From: JBBRYW01 sp038253945 | GTDB lineage: Bacteria; Actinomycetota; Thermoleophilia; Gaiellales; Gaiellaceae | Length of the DNA: 23,233 nt | Direction: 5' to 3' | Assembly (NCBI GenBank): GCA_038253945.1 | Contig: JBBSGR010000026.1 | Coordinates: forward strand, 1-23,233 | In this document: positions 13,934-21,963 of the stretch, one piece after another | Position numbering within the stretch: position 1 is the stretch's first letter | Layout: each line of letters starts with the position of its first letter | Made by a program: the position numbers and the translations under genes | Notes under the pieces: generated by a model | The model's input: only the letters and a program-made list of their open reading frames with translations | Told to the model about the DNA's origin: nothing | The model's database searches: none

Positions 13934-15744
13934 CCGCGACCCTGACCATGGTCCCGCTCGCGCAGATCAAGCCGAGCGAGGGCTTTAACCCCCGGAACGA
14001 CTTCGATGAGGAGCAGCTGGCGGAGTTGGTCGCCTCGGTGAAGCGGCACGGGATCATCACGCCGCTCACGCTCGCCCCGGACGGAGACGGCGGCTTCACG
14101 ATCGTCGCGGGCGAGCGCCGCTATCGCGCCGCGAAGGCCGCCAAGCTGCGCGAGGTGCCCGCCCAGGTGCGCGAGGCGAACGGCGAAGCGCTGACGCTCG
14201 CTGTCGCAGAGAACGTCGTCCGCGCCGACCTCAACCCGCTCGAGGAGGCGCGCGCCTACCGACGGTTGGTGGACGAGCAGGGCGACGCGGCAAAGGTCGC
14301 GAAGTTCGTCGGCAAGCGCGAGAAGCTGATCGGCGAACGGCTCGACCTGCTCCGCTTACCGCACGATGCGCAAGCGCTGCTCGCGGCGCGCGCGTTCCGC
14401 TCACCTGCCGCGCCGATGCTCGTCCAGATCGCAGAGGAGGAAGCTCTGCTCGGCGACCTCTGCGCCACCTGGCTCGCGGAGCGGCCGCACGAGTCGCCCG
14501 CGTTCCCGGCCGACGCGGGCGAGGTCGTCGACGACGTGCTCGCCGCCACCTGGCAGGACGACTACGGCGAGCAGCTCCACCCGGTCGCCTACAGCGTCGG
14601 CGGCTACCCCGGCCCGATCCTGCCGACCGAGAGCCGGACAGACCGGCTCGCAGCCATCGTCGCGAAGCTCGGTCAGCGCGGCGCAGTGGTCGCCGCCGCC
14701 TACGGTGACCTGCCGCAGATCGTGCACGCATCCGAGTACGACTGGACAGCCCGCCAGGAGGAGGAACAGCGGCAGCGCGAGTGCTTCGCGCTCACCGACG
14801 CGGACGCCGACGCTGCGCGCGCGTTCGGCTGCCTGCTCGAAATCCCAGCGCCGGACGGCCAGCGCGATCACGCCTACGTCACCGACGCCGAATGGCTGGC
14901 CGACCGGCTCGTCCAGAAGATCGCCACACACGCAGAGGCGAAGGCCGAGCGAAAGCAGGCCGAACGAAGCGAGCGCCAGTCCGCCGGCGCGGACGACCCC
15001 GCACGCGAGGCGCGCCGGCAGGAGCGGGAACGGCAGTACGAAGCGCGCGTCTCGGGCCACGCGCGCAATCTCGACCTCGGCGCCGCGCTTGCGCGCTGGG
15101 AGCCGAAGCTCGACACCGAGGCGGTCAAGCTGCTCGGCTCGCTCGTACTGCTCCACTACGGCAAGGCTGCCGCCTGGGCGCACCGGCTCTGCGTCGAGCA
15201 GCCGACGACCGCCAACAAGCAAGGCAAGGTGACCGTCCGCTACCCGCGCGGCGCCCAGGCCGAGAGGCAGCTACATGAGCAGGCGACGGCGGCGCTGATG
15301 CGCGCCCGCACGCCCGAAGCCGCCCTCGGCGTCGTCCTGCGCCTGCTCGTCGCGCAACGGCTCGCGGACACCGATGGCCTACCGAACGCCGACCGGCAGG
15401 GTCTCTACGAGCCGCAGGAGTTGACCGACTCGAAGGTGCTCGAGAAGCTGGCCCGGCGTGTCGCGCCGCCCTCGGTCAAACAGCACGCGGCCGAGCGAGC
15501 GGCCGAGCGCGAGCGGAGCGAGCAGGCTCGGCGCGGGGAGGACGCGGCGCGGCTCGAGGAGCAGCGCGGCAGGCTCACCGCAGGCGAGCCGATCCGCTGC
15601 GCGTGCTGCCTCGACCTGATCGAGACGCCGGAAGCAGCCGCCGAGAGGCACGGAACCCTCGTCCACGCCGGAGAGTGCGAGCGGCGTTGGGGCAGCAGGT
15701 ACGGGTCGGACGACGACCCCGCCGAGACGGAGTGCGCGCCATGA
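13930..15744 (+). CDS. Large ParB/RepB/Spo0J-like protein with C-terminal zinc-ribbon-like motif
   Basis: This 604-aa protein starts at a GTG that overlaps the DUF932 stop, behind AAGGAGG. Residues 5-100 are a ParB N-terminal nuclease/CTPase-type domain: LAQIKPSEGFNPRNDFDEEQ, the GERRYR motif at 61-66, and NVVRADLNPLEEARAYRRLV. An HTH-like segment (AKVAKFVGKREKLIGERL) follows. The middle and C-terminal parts are long and charged, with an Arg/Glu-rich segment around 340-370 that is probably helical. Near the end a C557-x2-C560 pair, a His and a later Cys (AGECERRW) suggest a small zinc site. Chromosomal ParB is about 300 residues, so this is the oversized type found on plasmids and integrative elements. 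No parA lies beside it, so a role in element regulation or DNA processing is as likely as segregation. Confidence 0.82.
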   Translation: MTATLTMVPLAQIKPSEGFNPRNDFDEEQLAELVASVKRHGIITPLTLAPDGDGGFTIVAGERRYRAAKAAKLREVPAQVREANGEALTLAVAENVVRADLNPLEEARAYRRLVDEQGDAAKVAKFVGKREKLIGERLDLLRLPHDAQALLAARAFRSPAAPMLVQIAEEEALLGDLCATWLAERPHESPAFPADAGEVVDDVLAATWQDDYGEQLHPVAYSVGGYPGPILPTESRTDRLAAIVAKLGQRGAVVAAAYGDLPQIVHASEYDWTARQEEEQRQRECFALTDADADAARAFGCLLEIPAPDGQRDHAYVTDAEWLADRLVQKIATHAEAKAERKQAERSERQSAGADDPAREARRQERERQYEARVSGHARNLDLGAALARWEPKLDTEAVKLLGSLVLLHYGKAAAWAHRLCVEQPTTANKQGKVTVRYPRGAQAERQLHEQATAALMRARTPEAALGVVLRLLVAQRLADTDGLPNADRQGLYEPQELTDSKVLEKLARRVAPPSVKQHAAERAAERERSEQARRGEDAARLEEQRGRLTAGEPIRCACCLDLIETPEAAAERHGTLVHAGECERRWGSRYGSDDDPAETECAP

Positions 15745-15839
15745 GACCCCGCCGTCCGCTCCAGCTACTAAGCTCGATGGCCAGCGAGACGCAGATGCAT
15801 CCCGATGCAAAAGTGCCTCTCATGTGATAAGGTCAGCGA
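15745..15839 (+). promoter_or_regulatory. Relaxase leader with inverted repeat, possible oriT or operator
   Basis: This 95-base gap separates the ParB-like stop from the relaxase start. TGCATC (15796-15801) and GATGCA (15804-15809) form a perfect inverted repeat around CC. It overlaps the third copy of AGACGCAGATGCAT (15787-15800). A TGATAA follows near 15827. Relaxases of this type usually act on an oriT near their own gene, so an oriT here is plausible, but I see no diagnostic nick motif. Confidence 0.35.
15787..15800. repeat. Third copy of the IS110-flanking repeat
   Basis: AGACGCAGATGCAT is identical to 11061-11074, and its first 13 bases match 12507-12519. This copy lies outside the IS110 element, just upstream of the relaxase gene. 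Its right flank (CCCGATG) differs from both IS junctions. Confidence 0.65.
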
Positions 15840-18767
15840 GTGCTCTCGGTCGCCAAGCTCACTCCCGGGCAGGAGTCGTATTACGAGCGCTCGGTGGCGG
15901 CTGGCCTCGACGATTACTACGCCGGGAGGGGTGAGTCGCCGGGCGTCTGGGCCGGAAGAGGAGCCGCCCAGCTCGGCCTCGAGGGAGTCGTCGAGGCCGG
16001 CCAGCTGGGGACGTTGATCCGCGGACACGATCCTCTGACCGGGGAGCAGCTGCGCCGGCACCCGAAGCAGCGGACGATCACCGTCGAGCGGATCGACCCT
16101 GACTCGGGCGAGCGGCGGATCGAGCAGAAGAAGCTCTCGCCGGTCGCAGGCTTCGACCTCGTCTTCAGCGTGCCCAAGAGCATCAGCCTGCTGCACGCGC
16201 TCGGCGACGAGGAAACGCGCAGGGCGGTCGGCGAGGCGCATCTGGCGGCGTGGCAGGCCGCGCTTTCCTACCTCGAGGACGAAGCCTGCGTCACCCGTCG
16301 CGGCAAGAACGGAGTCAGCCGTGAGCACGGCCGTGGCTTCGTCGCTGCGACCTACCAGCATCGCACGAGCCGGGCGCAGGACCCTCACCTGCACACGCAC
16401 GTGATCGTCGCCAACATGTCGCAGAGCCCGAGCGACGGGGATTGGCGAGCGCTTGACGGCGAGGCGATTCTCAAGACGTACCGGCTCGCCGCCGGCTACC
16501 TGTACGAGGGGCAGCTGAGGGCTGAGCTGTCGTGCAGGCTGGGCGTCGTCTGGGAGACGCCGGCAAAGGGCTGGTCGGAGCTCAAGGGCGTCTCCCGGCG
16601 GCTGATCGAGGAGTTCTCGACGCGTCGAACCGCTGTCGTCGAGAGGATGGCCGAGCAGGCGAGCAGAGGGTTCTACGCAGCCCAGCTGGCGGCGGTCGAG
16701 ACGCGGGAGCGCAAGGAGCACGCCGACCTCGTCGCCCTGCGCGAGGACTGGCGCGCCCGCGCCGCCGAGCACGGCCTCGGCCGGCGCGAGCTTGCTGCGT
16801 TGCTCGGGCGCCGACGCTACGCCGAACCGAGCGGCAAGCAGCTGAACGCGATCGCCGCTCGCCTGCTCTCCCCTGACGGCTTGACCGAGCGGCGAACCGC
16901 TTTCTCCGAGCCCGAGCTCGCCATGGCCTGGGCGCAGGCGCTTGCCCAGGGCGGGCGCGTCCAGACGATCCGCCAGCTGTGCTCCCGCTTCGTGACGATC
17001 GAGGGCGTCGAGCAGGTGGGCGAGGCGCCCGCGCCGGGCCGTCCCGCCCACTACTCGGCGGCAGAGCTGATGCGTGTCGAGCGAGCAGCGCTCGCGCTGG
17101 TCGAGCGCGGCGTCGGGGCGAACGCGCCCTCCGTTTCGGACGACCGGATCGAAGGCGTGCTGCGAGACCGGCCGGACCGACATCGCTTCGCGGCCGAGCA
17201 GGAAGCCATGGTGCGATCGGTCGCCCAAAGCGGAGAGCGCGTTGTCTGCGTCGTCGGAGTCGCCGGATCGGGCAAGACGACGGCCGCGCACGCGCTCGCC
17301 CAGGCGTTTGCTGCGTCGGGCATCTCCGTGCTCGGTGCGGCCCCCTCCGGTGTCGCGGCCGAGAAGCTGCAGGACGAGACCGGGATTCCGTCGGAGACGC
17401 TTCACCGGCTGCTCGACGGCGCGACGCGCGAGGGCTTGCCGCAGGGCTGCGTCGTGATCGTCGACGAGGCCGGGATGGCCGATACGCGCGTGCTCGCGGC
17501 CGTGCTCGAAAGGATCGACGACGCCGAGGGCAAGGCAATCCTGATCGGAGATCCGAAGCAGCTACCCGCCGTTGGCGCGGGCGGACTCTTCGCCGCGATC
17601 GTGGAGCGCCACGGTGCCTTCGCGCTGCACGAGAACCGCCGGCAGCACGACTCGCTCGAGCGAGACGCACTGGCGGCCATTCGCCGCGGTCTCGGCCGCG
17701 ACTACCTGGCCTTCGCCCAAAAACGCGAGCGCCTCGTGGTCTCCGAGGATCCGCTCGCCACGCGAACGCGTCTCCTCGCCGACTGGTGGTCACAGGCTCG
17801 CGGCGAACTCGCGGGCAACGTCATGATCGCGCTTCGCCGGCGCGACGTCGCCGAGCTGAATGCGCTGGCCCGCGCCCTGATGGAGAGTCACGGCAAGCTC
17901 GGTCGGGAGCGGCTAGAGGTCGCCGGCCGCGAGTTCGCCTCCGGCGACCGCATCGTCTGCCTTCGAAACAGCGACCGGCTCGGCGTCAAGAACGGCACGC
18001 GAGGAACGGTCGAAAGCGTCGACCGTGCTCAGCGAGCACTTGTCGTCGCGACCGACCGCGGAGAGCGAGTGGCGCTGAGCGGCCGCTACCTGGGAGCCGG
18101 ACACGTTCGTCATGCCTACGCGCTGACGGGACACGCCGGCCAGGGCATCACGGTGAAGAACGCTTTCGTGCTTGGATCGGGGGAGGCGCGGCTTCAGGAG
18201 TGGGGCTACGTTGCCCTGTCGCGCGCCCGTGAGCTGACGCGGATCTACGTCGCGGGCGTCCCGCGTGAGCGCGAGAGCCACTTCCACGAGCTCGACGATC
18301 GCGATCCGGTGACGCGGCTTGCGGGCGCGCTGGAGGAGTCGGCGATCGAGCGCCTCGCGATCGATCAGCGGCCGCTGACAGAAGGGCCGCGACGTGACAC
18401 GCGAGCCGAGCTGCAGCGGGACGCTTCGAGTCCGGCTCAGCGCTCTCAGGCGCGACTGATCGAGCAGCAGCGTCTCACGCTCGTGAAGCTCGAAGCCGAA
18501 GCAAAACGTCGCTTGAACGAGGCTGAACGGAAGCTGTCCAGCGTCGGGCTGTTCGGGCGTCGACGCGCCGAGGCGCTTCGCGTCGAGGTCTCGCTCCAGA
18601 GGACGGCTGTCCGCATGGTGGGCGAGAAGCTCGCGGCGCTCGACATCGCCGCAAAGGCCTCCGCGGGAATCGTTGTCGAGCGGCCCGAGCCGCGGAACAA
18701 CTCGCCACGCGTCGAACGGGAGGCGGGCATCAAGCACGAGGTCTCATCGCTCGGCGTAGACCTTTGA
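15840..18767 (+). CDS. MobF-family (TrwC/TraI-like) relaxase-helicase
   Basis: This 975-aa protein has the MobF plan. Residues 1-300 are the TrwC relaxase domain, with paired tyrosines near the N-terminus (SYYERS, residues 14-15, and DDYYAG, residues 26-27) as nicking candidates and the metal-binding His triad H183-x-H185-x-H187 in DPHLHTHVIV. About 450-850 is a superfamily 1 helicase: Walker A (GSGKT, 476-480), Walker B (VDEAG with D542-E543), LIGDPKQLPAVG, and the C-terminal motif YALTGHAGQGITVKNAFVLG followed by YVALSRARE. The tail is a charged coiled-coil-like segment. The family nicks oriT, stays bound to the 5' end and unwinds the transferred strand. The GTG start has AAGG about eight bases upstream. 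The gene is intact and sits 95 bases after the ParB-like gene. No type IV secretion genes are in the window, so transfer machinery must lie elsewhere. Confidence 0.92.
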   Translation: MLSVAKLTPGQESYYERSVAAGLDDYYAGRGESPGVWAGRGAAQLGLEGVVEAGQLGTLIRGHDPLTGEQLRRHPKQRTITVERIDPDSGERRIEQKKLSPVAGFDLVFSVPKSISLLHALGDEETRRAVGEAHLAAWQAALSYLEDEACVTRRGKNGVSREHGRGFVAATYQHRTSRAQDPHLHTHVIVANMSQSPSDGDWRALDGEAILKTYRLAAGYLYEGQLRAELSCRLGVVWETPAKGWSELKGVSRRLIEEFSTRRTAVVERMAEQASRGFYAAQLAAVETRERKEHADLVALREDWRARAAEHGLGRRELAALLGRRRYAEPSGKQLNAIAARLLSPDGLTERRTAFSEPELAMAWAQALAQGGRVQTIRQLCSRFVTIEGVEQVGEAPAPGRPAHYSAAELMRVERAALALVERGVGANAPSVSDDRIEGVLRDRPDRHRFAAEQEAMVRSVAQSGERVVCVVGVAGSGKTTAAHALAQAFAASGISVLGAAPSGVAAEKLQDETGIPSETLHRLLDGATREGLPQGCVVIVDEAGMADTRVLAAVLERIDDAEGKAILIGDPKQLPAVGAGGLFAAIVERHGAFALHENRRQHDSLERDALAAIRRGLGRDYLAFAQKRERLVVSEDPLATRTRLLADWWSQARGELAGNVMIALRRRDVAELNALARALMESHGKLGRERLEVAGREFASGDRIVCLRNSDRLGVKNGTRGTVESVDRAQRALVVATDRGERVALSGRYLGAGHVRHAYALTGHAGQGITVKNAFVLGSGEARLQEWGYVALSRARELTRIYVAGVPRERESHFHELDDRDPVTRLAGALEESAIERLAIDQRPLTEGPRRDTRAELQRDASSPAQRSQARLIEQQRLTLVKLEAEAKRRLNEAERKLSSVGLFGRRRAEALRVEVSLQRTAVRMVGEKLAALDIAAKASAGIVVERPEPRNNSPRVEREAGIKHEVSSLGVDL

Positions 18768-18867
18768 CCTGCCCTCTACGCGTGGAATCGGACCGCGCAT
18801 TTCATCACGTTGAAAGCGTGGCCTACCTCAGCCGGAGCGGCTCCCTCCACCCACGGCACGAAGAGCC

Positions 18868-18921
18868 TGTCAAGGCCGCTCGAAAGCGGACCCCCTTCGC
18901 GCCGGTCGAAAACGGACCCCC
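18868..18921. repeat. IS21-type element end with tandem repeats
   Basis: CTCGAAAGCGGACCCCC (18879-18895) and GTCGAAAACGGACCCCC (18905-18921) are imperfect direct repeats 26 bases apart, next to TGTCAAGG at 18868. Multiple short repeats next to a TG..CA-type terminus are characteristic of IS21-family ends. The end lies about 100 bases past the relaxase stop, and the istB remnant faces it. The rest of 18768-19213 shows no credible gene and is probably the non-coding arm of this element. Confidence 0.6.
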
Positions 18922-19213
18922 CCAACAGCGTCTCGACAATGGTCGAACGAGGGACCACCTGCAACGCGTGAACCGTCAGCCACGTCTCTTCTTGCTCGAA
19001 GGAGCTGATCACCCGCCCCGCGGAGTCTGGCCGCAGGCCAGAAGCACCGGGTCTACGAGGCGCTGAGCGCCCGCGTCGCGGTTCGAACGCCGGGCGGAAT
19101 CGGGCGACGAGAGCAGGATCGCGCCCATTGTGCCGGCTTTTCGGCTCCGCCCGTCGCGGCGAGGCGCTGAGAGGCGATCTGCGGTCCTGGCGGCGGTCGG
19201 CGCGACTGATTGC

Positions 19214-19507
19214 CTATCCGGATTCGGGCGCTCGCGCGGGTGGGCGGCCGCCGAGGTCGCGGTCGCGCAGGCGGTAGGAGTCGCCCTTGAGCGAGAGGAT
19301 CTCGGCGTGGTGCACGAGCCGGTCGATCATCGCCGCGGCCACCACCTCGTCGCCGAAGATCTCGCCCCAGGCCGAGAAGGGCTTGTTCGAAGTCACGATC
19401 AGGCTCGCCCGCTCGTAACGGGAAGAGACGAGCGAGAACATCAGGTTGGCGGCCTGGGCGTCGAAGGGGATGTAGCCGATCTCGTCGACGACGAGCAAGG
19501 GGATCCA
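19214..19507 (-). pseudogene. IstB-like IS21 helper ATPase, 5'-truncated
   Basis: Only the C-terminal 98 or so residues of an IstB/DnaC-like AAA+ ATPase remain. They begin at the Walker B region (PLLVVDEIGYIPFD) and run through ANLMFSLVSSRYERASLIVT, SNKPFSAWGEIFGD and LVHHAEILSLKGDSYRLRD to the stop. The family is normally about 250 residues, so the P-loop half is missing. The matching sequence ends near 19507, where DNA leading to the GST gene begins. No istA is present. The protein cannot bind ATP and the element is dead. Confidence 0.85.
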
Positions 19508-19560
19508 GAGCAGCCGACATGGGAAGCTTCACCGCGACCCAGGGCTTCCGGCCGGGGCGC

Positions 19561-20307
19561 TCACGCCCGCTGCGGACGCTCGTCGCGGTAGAGCCGCTGG
19601 GCAAACGCGCCGGCCGCACTCGCGCAGATCTCGTCGACGTCGCGAGCCATCCGTTCGGGAAGCTCGTCGAGCGTGGGCAATGGACCGCCGTAGCCCTCCG
19701 GCATCACCGCGGGGGCAACAAGCGCGGAAAACGCGACGTCGGGCGCCGTGAGCCGGTCCCCGAGCAGGTAGCGCCGGCCATCGCGTAGGCGTTCTGCGAT
19801 CCGCCCGAGGGAGGCGTCAATCAGCGCGCGCTGCGTCCGGACCGTATCACGTCGGAGACGGAGCTGGCGCCGCACGAGCGCGGCGATCACGGGGTACGCG
19901 ACCCGGACGAGGCGCTGCTCGAGGCGCGGCGCCCCGACCAGCCAGACCCGCACCGTGCTGGCGCGCCGCGGCAGCATGTACGCATACGCCCAGGCTCGGA
20001 CGGCAACGCCGAGCCCGTCGAACAGGTCGTCGAAGAGACGTTTCGCCTCCGCGCGCTCCTCAGGATCCGAGGGAAAGAGCCGCAACGGCTCCGGAGCGCG
20101 CGCATCGTAGTACTCGACGACCTCGCGCGCGTCGTTGAGTGAGCCTTCGCCGGTGTCGAGGACCGGCACGACGCCGCCGCCGCCGTGACGCCTCGCGGGC
20201 CAGATGCGGAAAACCGGCGCATGGGCTTCCTCCACGTACGCGATCCCCAGACGGTCGAGCGTCCATCGCGCGAGTTCGCAGTACGGGCTAACCGGGATCG
20301 AGACCAT
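19561..20307 (-). CDS. Glutathione S-transferase-like protein
   Basis: This 248-aa protein has an N-terminal thioredoxin-like fold (SPYCELARWTLDRLGIAYVE, with Cys9 at the redox position; VVPVLDTGEGSLNDAREVVE with the cis-Pro and glutathione-contact loop) and a C-terminal helical domain (RYLLGDRLTAPDVAFSALVA). Family members conjugate or reduce substrates with glutathione or a related thiol. I chose ATG 20307 because the domain starts directly after it; the frame is open further upstream but shows no homology. It follows the P450 remnant by 58 bases on the same strand and was probably the last gene of a Dyp-P450-GST operon. It is the only intact gene of that set. It ends about 50 bases from the truncated istB, so it survived a nearby rearrangement. 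Confidence 0.82.
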   Translation of the reverse strand: MVSIPVSPYCELARWTLDRLGIAYVEEAHAPVFRIWPARRHGGGGVVPVLDTGEGSLNDAREVVEYYDARAPEPLRLFPSDPEERAEAKRLFDDLFDGLGVAVRAWAYAYMLPRRASTVRVWLVGAPRLEQRLVRVAYPVIAALVRRQLRLRRDTVRTQRALIDASLGRIAERLRDGRRYLLGDRLTAPDVAFSALVAPAVMPEGYGGPLPTLDELPERMARDVDEICASAAGAFAQRLYRDERPQRA

Positions 20308-20365
20308 CCACGGGTGTTCGGGCGTCGGTCGGGTCACGCCGACCCTGCTCTCGGCGCGGTCGGCA

Positions 20366-21575
20366 TTAAGAGAACAAGACGCGGAGCGCCGAAGGAAAAG
20401 GCCCGGTCCGCGCGAGCGATCCGGCGGCGCCGGGAGCTCTCGCGATGCGAGGGCCCTCAAGCAGCGCGAGGAGCAGAGCCGGCAGCTGCACGCGGTTGAT
20501 CTCCTCCCCGAAGCAGCGGTGAAGTCCGTGCCCGAAGTGGAGGTATTCGCTCCACGGACGGTCGAGCCGGAATCGGTCCGGAGTCGTGACCGCGGTCTCG
20601 TCGAACATCCCTGACTCGATCGCGACGAGGATCGTCGCGCGGAGGGTCCGCTCGCGCTCGGTTCCTGCGGCCACGACCGTATCGGCGGCGCACTTTCGCA
20701 GCAGTGCCCACGTCTGCGGATGGAAACGCAGCGCCTCGAACGTGTAGGCCGCGACAAGGTTCCGGTCGCCGGCGCGCGCCGCTGCCTGCGCGGCGTCGAG
20801 CTCGGCCCGGCGGTTCAGGAGCTCGTCGGCGACCTGCGTGAACGCCGTGGAGACCGTGGGGATCCACCCAACGATTAAGCCGATCAGGTTGTGCCGGATC
20901 GAGTCGTCGTCGGGTCCGTCGCCGTCGCGCTGCATCCGCAAGAGCCGCCAGCACGTCGTCGGGGACGTCGGCGCCCGCCCCGATTGCCTGTTTCCGCGCG
21001 GCGACCAGACAGTTGACGTGCCGTCGCATGTCGGTCGCGTCGACGAGCGCGCGCTCCCGGACGATCTTGCCGTTCAGCACGTTGAGGAAGATATCCTGGA
21101 AGGGGTTCCGCGCCCAACGGAGCTGCGTCGGCGTGTCCGGCCCGGGCGTGCCGAGGTACGACGCCACCACTCGGTCGATCGACGGATCCGTCAGCTCCGT
21201 CACGACGTCGATGCCGCCGTCGGCCGCGGCGACCCGCTCGCGTGCAGCCGCGAGGATCGCATCCCCGATCGCCGGCGAATCCTCTTGCCGGATCGCCCTC
21301 CGCAACGCCGCGTGGTCGCGGCGGTACACCTCATCGCCGTCCAGACCGAGTATGAACGGGCCCGTGACGGCGGCCATTTTCGGCGTGTACAGGGCGACCG
21401 TGAAGACGTCGTGCCGAGCGAGGACCTCTCGGACGTCGGCCGCTAGAGTGACCACGCTGAACCTGCGGTTCGACACGATCGGGCGGTGCCGGCGCAGGGT
21501 GCGTGAGGATCCGCCGCCGGAGCACGGTTCCGAGCACGGCCGGAGCGCGTGAGTCGACGCAGACGCAACCGGCAC
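20366..21575 (-). pseudogene. Cytochrome P450, frameshifted
   Basis: The C-terminal half reads in one frame and carries I-helix-like text (IRHNLIGLIVGWIPTVSTAF), ALRFHPQTWALLRK (E-x-x-R-like region) and the haem-binding loop FGHGLHRCFGEE, with the axial Cys codon at 20513-20515. The N-terminal half reads in another frame (ADVREVLARHDVFTVALYTP, LGLDGDEVYRRDHAALRRAI, ELTDPSIDRVVASYLGTPGP). The two halves join at a one-base slip near 20942-20949, between DVLA and LLRMQRDGDG. A second slip near 21490 may separate the extreme N-terminus (LGTVLRRRILTHPAP) from RRHRPIV. All other key residues look conserved, so the damage is recent or is a sequencing error. A P450 of this kind oxidises an unknown substrate using an external electron donor. 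Confidence 0.82.
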
Positions 21576-21579
21576 CGGC

Positions 21580-21963
21580 TCAGCGCCCTACGCCGGCGGC
21601 GATCGCCGCGAGCGCCGCGATCCCCGGCACGAACAGATACTCGCCGCCGCGGGTCGTCACGAACGGCAGCTGCGGTGCAAGGAGGGACGGTGGCTCGCCC
21701 TGCACGGTCATCTTCCCGGTGCCGCCCGGGCTGCCGAGCACGAAGTCCTGGTCGTGGCCGAGATGGAAGATGTTCCCATCGCTGAGCCACTGGAGCTGAA
21801 CGGCCTCGAACTGCCGGGAGATGCTCGCGTTGAAGCTGACGAACACAAGCCCACGCTCCTCCCCATCGTCGGCGGCGCCCGCTGCGAGCGGCGGCCCGTA
21901 GGGCATCCCGCGCCGGATCAGCCGGTGGCGGAAGCTGAGCCGCCCCTCGAACCCGAGCGCGCT
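21580..21963 (-). pseudogene. Dyp-type peroxidase-like protein, 5'-truncated
   Basis: About 125 C-terminal residues of a Dyp-type haem peroxidase-like protein survive: FRHRLIRRGMPYGPPLA, ERGLVFVSFNASISRQFEAV, WLSDGNIFHLGHDQDFVLG and FVTTRGGEYLFVPGIAALAA. These match the distal end of the family, including the conserved RGLVFV-x-N segment. The N-terminal two-thirds are missing. The matching sequence stops at about 21963, where a phosphoesterase fragment on the opposite strand begins. The gene ends about 5 bases before the P450 frame, which supports an ancestral operon. The protein would be non-functional. Confidence 0.75.

Noticed and set aside
16582..17793. Long open frame on the minus strand inside the relaxase gene
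   Set aside because: It is an Arg/Pro/Ala-rich shadow of the relaxase-helicase frame, whose motifs are unambiguous.
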